Positions 13,674 to 18,219 of a stretch of DNA of 18,219 nt are shown piece after piece. Numbering within the stretch: the first letter of the stretch is position 1; each line of letters opens with the position of its first letter. The stretch comes from 2-12-FULL-42-15 sp964196565 (GTDB lineage Bacteria > Pseudomonadota > Gammaproteobacteria > Coxiellales > Coxiellaceae): contig CAXMUH010000086.1 of the NCBI GenBank assembly GCA_964196565.1, forward strand, positions 1 to 18,219. Reading direction: 5' to 3'. A program made the position numbers and the translations under genes. The notes under the pieces were generated by a model. The model was not told the DNA's origin and did no database searches. It saw nothing but the letters and a program-made list of their open reading frames with translations.

Positions 13674-14375
13674 TTATTTAATTGCAATTAACTCAACTTT
13701 GAAAATCAACGTTCGATTAGGCCCAATCATTGGTGGATAGTTTTGCGAACCATAAGCTAAGTTTGATGGAACGTAAACTTCCCATACGGCACCCGGACTC
13801 ATCAATTGTAACGCTTCTTGCCAACCTTTAATCACACCATTAACTGGAAAAGATGCTGGTTGTCCACGCCGATAAGAACTATCAAACACTTTTCCATTGA
13901 TAAAACTACCTTCGTAATTAACAACCACTTGATCGGTAGGCTTTGGATGTCTGCCAATACCCGATTTTATCACCTTAAACTCTAAACCGGATTTGGTGGT
14001 AACCACGCCTTTTTTAGTTTTGGTTTTTGCTAAAAATTGAGCGCCGTTGTATAAGTTCTTTTTTGCAACAGATTCAAACTTAACTTTTGCCTGTTGCTGA
14101 TCTTGTTTTTGGAAATTTTCGATAATGTTCTGCATCTCTTTGTTTGAAAGAATACTGTGACCACCCTCAACTGCATTACTAAAGCCAAGAGCAAAGATTT
14201 TAGGGTTTATATTTACCCCATGGCTACTAAATGTGCGGCCGGTCATTATACCCAAAGAGTAGCTAAGCTTAGCTTCGGCCCCGGTTAACACCTCAGGTTT
14301 CGACGTTTGGGTAGCAGCATAACTCATCGTAATCGCGCCTGCGATGGCTGTTGCTATTAGGACTCTGTATTTCAT
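13674..14375 (-). CDS. mip: Mip-like FKBP-type peptidyl-prolyl isomerase
   Basis: Exported prolyl isomerase of the macrophage infectivity potentiator family, 233 aa, the same size as Legionella Mip. A signal peptide (1-20, ending SYA) is followed by the N-terminal dimerisation region (about 30-95, LSYSLGIMTGRTF to NFQKQDQQQAK), a long linking helix, and the C-terminal FKBP domain (~125-233). The active-site residues visible are Tyr154, Phe164-Asp165, VIKGW (181-185) and Tyr208 in LAYGS. The chain ends with IGPNRTLIFKVELI. The start at 14375 is chosen for GGAG eight bases upstream and for the signal peptide; an upstream in-frame ATG at 14459 lacks both. Mip helps Legionella establish infection of host cells, and a homologue exists in Coxiella. 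Followed by purL after 50 nt. The 130-bp gap after putA suggests its own promoter. Confidence 0.95.
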   Translation of the reverse strand: MKYRVLIATAIAGAITMSYAATQTSKPEVLTGAEAKLSYSLGIMTGRTFSSHGVNINPKIFALGFSNAVEGGHSILSNKEMQNIIENFQKQDQQQAKVKFESVAKKNLYNGAQFLAKTKTKKGVVTTKSGLEFKVIKSGIGRHPKPTDQVVVNYEGSFINGKVFDSSYRRGQPASFPVNGVIKGWQEALQLMSPGAVWEVYVPSNLAYGSQNYPPMIGPNRTLIFKVELIAIK

Positions 14376-14505
14376 ATGTGCTCTCCAGCTTAAGCTTTTA
14401 CAAGCGACCATATTAACAAGTACACGGCAAAATTTCACGTATTGGTTCCTTTTACGCAATGATGAAAAAAATCGTATATTAATCAGTAAGTAAGTGGGTC
14501 ACGGA

Positions 14506-17500
14506 TCAATCCTCCATCGCCATCAGGCTGGCATTACCGCCTACAGCGGTGGTATCGATGGTTAACGTGGACTCTTGGCACAACCTTGGCAGGTAATGCG
14601 GGCCACCTGCTTTAGGGCCGGTTCCAGAGAGACGGCTGCCCCCAAAAGGCTGAACCCCAACCACGGCACCAATGATGTTTCGATTCACATAGATATTACC
14701 CACGTTAATGCGGGATTGAATATAATCTACCGTCGTATTGATTCGGCTTTGGATGCCAAATGTCAGTCCATAGCCCAAACCATTAATATCATCAATCACT
14801 CGATCCAAATCTTTAGAACGATAACGGATAACATGTAAAACAGGACCAAACACTTCTTTTTTCAACTGGCTTAAATCTTCTAACAGAAAGGCGCAAGGCG
14901 CGACATAAGTTCCCTTAGCCGTTGATGCGGGTTTTTCCACCTCGTAAATTAATTTTGCTGTCTTCTTCATTTGTGCAATGTGTGCTTCGAGCATCTGTTT
15001 CGCATCATTATCAATAACTGGACCGACATGTGTATCCAGCAATATAGGATCACCCACATTAAGCTCAGCCATGGCACCTTTTAACATTTCAATCACATCA
15101 TCGGCAATATCTTCTTGTACATACAACAAGCGTAATGCCGAACAACGTTGCCCAGCGCTTCCAAAAGCTGACATTAAAACATCTCGCACTAATTGTTCGT
15201 GCAATGCAGTTGAATCAGCAATCATCGCGTTAATGCCACCCGTCTCTGCAATCAGTGGAATAATCGGGCCTGATCGATTGGCTAAAGATTTTGAAATTAA
15301 ATTCGCCGTCGCATTGGATCCGGTAAACATTACCCCAGCAATATCTTTATGATTAACCAGCGCACTACCAATGGTTTCGCCCTGGCCAGGTAATAACTGT
15401 AAAACATGTTCAGGCAAACCGGCCTCAAAAAATAATTTAACCGCCAGTGCTGAGATAAGTGGCGTTTGTTCGGCAGGTTTTGCAATCACCGCATTGCCAG
15501 CAACTAAAGCTGCTGCAATTTGACCGGTAAAAATAGCGAGTGGGAAATTCCACGGGCTAATACATAAAATCACGCCACGGCCTCGCATTCTTAATGCATT
15601 AAATTCACCGGTTGGGCCTGGTAATATTTTATCGCTTAATTCTGTCTCTGCCATATGAGCATAGTAACGACAAAAATCCACCGCTTCGCGCACTTCAGCA
15701 ACCGCATCCTGTAAAGTTTTTCCAGCTTCAAAAACAGCCAAATACATAAATTCATCGGTATGCTGTTCAAATAAATCAGCCACTTTTTTCAAAACATCTG
15801 CACGCTGACTGACTCCAAGGCCTGACCATTTAGGGAAAACGTTAAGCGCTTGACTCATCGCCGTATTAACATCATCAATTGTTGCATCAAACACATGACC
15901 CACGGTAATTGATCTGTCGATTGGGCTCGAAACAGCATTGCCTTTATTTGCTGACTTTAACAGCGGAGTTGCCGTCCAATCTTTTTGTGCGGATTTTGAA
16001 AAGCCTGTTGCCAGCTTTTTCAAAACATCAAAATCACTTAAATCCATGCCTGCTGAATTTTTGCGAGCAGCACCATATATATCTTCTGGTAATGGGATTT
16101 TAGGATTGGGTATGGTTTGATAAGAACGAATTTTTTCAACTGGGCTTTCAATTAATTTTTCAATTGGGAACTTCGGATCTCCAATACGATTCACAAACGA
16201 ACTGTTCGCCCCATTTTCTAATAAGCGACGCACCAAATAAGGCAATAAATCTTCATGCGTTCCAACTGGCGCATAAATCCGACACGGCACTTGAAATCCA
16301 GCTTTTGACACAATTTCATTATGCAGCGCACGACCCATACCCTGTAAACTTTGAAATTCTAGCTGATACTGATCCTGCTTATCCGCTAGCAAAGTTAAAA
16401 TTGCAGCAACTGAATATGCATTGTGAGTTGCAAACTGCGGATATATCGCATCTTGTGCTTGTAACATTTTTTTAGCGCAAGCCAAGTAACTCAAATCAGT
16501 ATTATTTTTGCGGCTAAAAACAGGATAATCACTGAATCCTTCCACCTGAGATAATTTAACTTCAGTATCCCAGTATGCCCCTTTAACCAAGCGTATTTGA
16601 ATTCGTTTACCCTGAGCTTTCGCTAACTCAATCAACCAATCAATTAAGTAGAATGCGCGCTTTTGATAAGCTTGCATGGCAAGCCCCAAACCATCCCAAC
16701 CGGCAAAGTCAGGGTCGACAAAAATCGCTTCAATGATATCAAGCGACATATCCAACCGATCCGCTTCTTCTGCGTCAATGGTCAAACTAATATTGTTATC
16801 TTTTGCATGTTGAACAAGCTTTTTAACCCGGGTGATAAGATAAGGCACGACAATATCACGATCGGCAAAATTGTATAGTGGATGCAATGCTGAAAGCTTA
16901 ACTGAAATACTGGGGCCACTAATTAAATCACTTTTCTTGCCCACAACACCTAATGCGCTAATGGAATCAAAGTACGCTTGATAATAGCGATCGGCATCTT
17001 TTTGAGTGCGCGCAACCTCGCCCAACATATCATAAGAAAAAGTGTAACCTTGCTTTTTTAATTTTTCTGATTGCTTTAACGCCTCACCAATATCTTGTCC
17101 AATCACAAACTGTTTGGATAAAATCTTCATTGCCATTCGCACCACTTTGCGAATCACAGGCTCGCCACTACGACGAATTAATTTAGACCAGAGTGATTTA
17201 AAATAAGTGCCGGGTTTTTCTTTTTTGGTCAGTATTTTCCCCGACAGCGCTAAACCCCAAGTGGCCATATTAACCACCGATGATTCACTCTCACCAATAT
17301 ACTTATTCCAGCTGGCACCGCCCAACTTATCTTGCAGCAACAAACGCTCCGTATCGGCATCAGGAATGCGAAGCAAAGCCTCAGCCAGACACATCATCAA
17401 AATGCCTTCTTCCATCGAAAGATCATATTGCAGCATAAACGCCTCAATATCACTGCGTTCAGATTGATGAGCTCGAACAGATGTCACCAATTTTTCAGCC

Positions 17501-17664
17501 AATTGACTGATGTCTTTATCTACATTAGCGCTGAAATTTACAAAATCCATTAAATGATTCACCGCATCAGTTTCATTCATGCGATAAGCCTGATTCACTT
17601 TTTCACGTAATGACGTATAATCTTCAAGTGGCTTGGTATAAAAAGGAATTGTATTTTTATTCAT
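14506..17664 (-). CDS. putA: Bifunctional proline dehydrogenase / L-glutamate gamma-semialdehyde dehydrogenase
   Basis: Oxidises proline to glutamate in two steps, with FAD then NAD. The 1052-aa protein starts with the helical arm and domain (1-~170). The (beta-alpha)8 proline dehydrogenase barrel includes DAEEADRLD (298-306), RLVKGAYWD (358-366), ATHNA (412-416) and the C-terminal helix RRLLENGANSSFVNR (479-493). The aldehyde dehydrogenase domain (~580-1040) has SPWNFP (703-708), Lys729, the general base Glu807 in AETGG and nucleophile Cys841 in SAGQRCSALR. It lacks the N-terminal ribbon-helix-helix domain of E. coli PutA (1320 aa), so it should be an enzyme only, not a repressor. The ATG has GGAG six bases upstream. 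It follows the MFS gene by 30 nt, suggesting co-transcription with a transporter. Confidence 0.96.
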   Translation of the reverse strand: MNKNTIPFYTKPLEDYTSLREKVNQAYRMNETDAVNHLMDFVNFSANVDKDISQLAEKLVTSVRAHQSERSDIEAFMLQYDLSMEEGILMMCLAEALLRIPDADTERLLLQDKLGGASWNKYIGESESSVVNMATWGLALSGKILTKKEKPGTYFKSLWSKLIRRSGEPVIRKVVRMAMKILSKQFVIGQDIGEALKQSEKLKKQGYTFSYDMLGEVARTQKDADRYYQAYFDSISALGVVGKKSDLISGPSISVKLSALHPLYNFADRDIVVPYLITRVKKLVQHAKDNNISLTIDAEEADRLDMSLDIIEAIFVDPDFAGWDGLGLAMQAYQKRAFYLIDWLIELAKAQGKRIQIRLVKGAYWDTEVKLSQVEGFSDYPVFSRKNNTDLSYLACAKKMLQAQDAIYPQFATHNAYSVAAILTLLADKQDQYQLEFQSLQGMGRALHNEIVSKAGFQVPCRIYAPVGTHEDLLPYLVRRLLENGANSSFVNRIGDPKFPIEKLIESPVEKIRSYQTIPNPKIPLPEDIYGAARKNSAGMDLSDFDVLKKLATGFSKSAQKDWTATPLLKSANKGNAVSSPIDRSITVGHVFDATIDDVNTAMSQALNVFPKWSGLGVSQRADVLKKVADLFEQHTDEFMYLAVFEAGKTLQDAVAEVREAVDFCRYYAHMAETELSDKILPGPTGEFNALRMRGRGVILCISPWNFPLAIFTGQIAAALVAGNAVIAKPAEQTPLISALAVKLFFEAGLPEHVLQLLPGQGETIGSALVNHKDIAGVMFTGSNATANLISKSLANRSGPIIPLIAETGGINAMIADSTALHEQLVRDVLMSAFGSAGQRCSALRLLYVQEDIADDVIEMLKGAMAELNVGDPILLDTHVGPVIDNDAKQMLEAHIAQMKKTAKLIYEVEKPASTAKGTYVAPCAFLLEDLSQLKKEVFGPVLHVIRYRSKDLDRVIDDINGLGYGLTFGIQSRINTTVDYIQSRINVGNIYVNRNIIGAVVGVQPFGGSRLSGTGPKAGGPHYLPRLCQESTLTIDTTAVGGNASLMAMED

Positions 17665-17694
17665 GATCGCTCCACACTATAGTACTAATCAACT

Positions 17695-18219
17695 CTACTC
17701 TTGAACCTGTGACTTGCAATGGGTTTCTTTTATAAAGAATACAAGCGCCAACGCTAAAACTAAACATACCATGACAGTCGATAACGCATATTGATAAGCC
17801 CTATTTATTGCAAAAGCACTCATACTTCCGTTTTCACCGGTAACATGGTAAAACTCTAATATGCTTCCAATCAGTGGCTGCAATATCGGCGCCCCAATGA
17901 CCATCGTCATCATATTGGTCAACCCCATAGCCGAAGCCCGCACACATTCATGAGTTCTCTCTCGAACCAATGCAAATGCTAATACATATACAGCGGAAAC
18001 AAAACCCATAAAAAATAGTTGAATAAAAACAATAGCTAACGGTTGCTGATCTAAGTAGATAAAGCTCGCTGTAAGCAAAATATTAGCGCTGGTGGCAAAA
18101 AACATCACCGGTCGACGCTTCCTAATCCGCTCCGATATCCAGCCCCAAAATGGCAATCCGAGCGCTGTTCCAAAGAACATGGCTGCACTACCTAAAGCAC
18201 CAATCTCAAGTTTTACCCG
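17695..18219 (-). CDS. MFS transporter, C-terminal part (runs off right edge)
   Basis: The frame is open to the window end (175 codons including the stop), so the first visible methionine at 18180 is internal and the true start lies outside. About five hydrophobic spans are seen. LPFWGWISERIRKRRPVMF is the MFS motif-A-like cytoplasmic loop of the C-terminal half (G-x3-(D/E)-R-x-(G/R)-R-R). The segment ERTHECVRASAMGLTNMMTMVIGAPILQPLIG matches the later helices of sugar-phosphate/proline-type MFS proteins common in Legionella and Coxiella. The polar tail is short. It is followed by putA after 30 nt, so uptake of proline or a related amino acid is an inference from context only. Only about 40% of a typical MFS protein is visible. 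Confidence 0.85.
   Translation of the reverse strand, partial: RVKLEIGALGSAAMFFGTALGLPFWGWISERIRKRRPVMFFATSANILLTASFIYLDQQPLAIVFIQLFFMGFVSAVYVLAFALVRERTHECVRASAMGLTNMMTMVIGAPILQPLIGSILEFYHVTGENGSMSAFAINRAYQYALSTVMVCLVLALALVFFIKETHCKSQVQE

Noticed and set aside
14376..14459. Upstream in-frame start of mip
   Set aside because: The extra 28 residues are basic and unlike a signal peptide. GGAG plus a proper signal peptide mark the start at 14375.
14575..17553. Several plus-strand frames opposite putA, up to 124 codons
   Set aside because: Shadows of putA on the opposite strand. No recognisable protein or ribosome site.

Overview
The window looks like a chromosomal segment of an intracellular gammaproteobacterium of the Legionellales, probably near Coxiellaceae. 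This rests on a mip gene, a Coxiella-style leucine dehydrogenase plus 2-oxoacid dehydrogenase operon, a full-length gammaproteobacterial PurL, a BamE-like lipoprotein, AT-leaning base use, and a promoter element that fits the PmrA box of Legionella and Coxiella. No rRNA, tRNA, CRISPR array, prophage or intact IS transposase gene was found.

Layout. Positions 1-146 (minus) hold the 5' part of a RelE/HigB-like toxin gene running off the left edge, preceded by tandem 15-bp repeats. Positions 371-1048 (minus) encode a secreted SIMPL-like protein. Positions 1240-5532 (plus) form a tight four-gene operon: leucine dehydrogenase, E1 alpha, E1 beta and E2 of a pyruvate/branched-chain 2-oxoacid dehydrogenase, with an 11-nt gap and then two 4-nt ATGA overlaps. 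Positions 5533-6064 are non-coding and packed with repeats. Positions 6065-7753 (plus) carry three small membrane-protein genes: an unrecognised anchored protein, an unrecognised four-helix protein and a DUF805 protein.

Everything from 7845 to the right end is on the minus strand. Reading in the direction of transcription from the right edge, the order is: MFS transporter (partial), putA, mip, purL, a 153-bp MITE-like element, ppiB, a BamE-like lipoprotein that overlaps ppiB, and a small secreted cysteine-containing protein.

How the genes fit together. Leucine dehydrogenase plus E1/E2 would turn branched-chain amino acids into branched acyl-CoA, either for energy or as primers for the branched fatty acids typical of this group. 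E3 is absent and must be supplied from elsewhere. The MFS protein and PutA plausibly take up and oxidise proline or another amino acid. PurL belongs to de novo purine synthesis. Mip and PpiB are prolyl isomerases of the envelope and cytoplasm respectively.

The most interesting non-genic signals are these. (1) A near-perfect PmrA-type tandem box with a consensus -10 lies upstream of the unknown gene at 6065. (2) A family of short elements with ~25-bp imperfect terminal inverted repeats beginning TACCCAA and likely TA target sites occurs at 5537-5785, 5788-~5884 (truncated) and 9576-9728. (3) A separate 35-bp dispersed repeat occurs at 5909 and 8519. I see no clear new multi-gene defence or secretion system.
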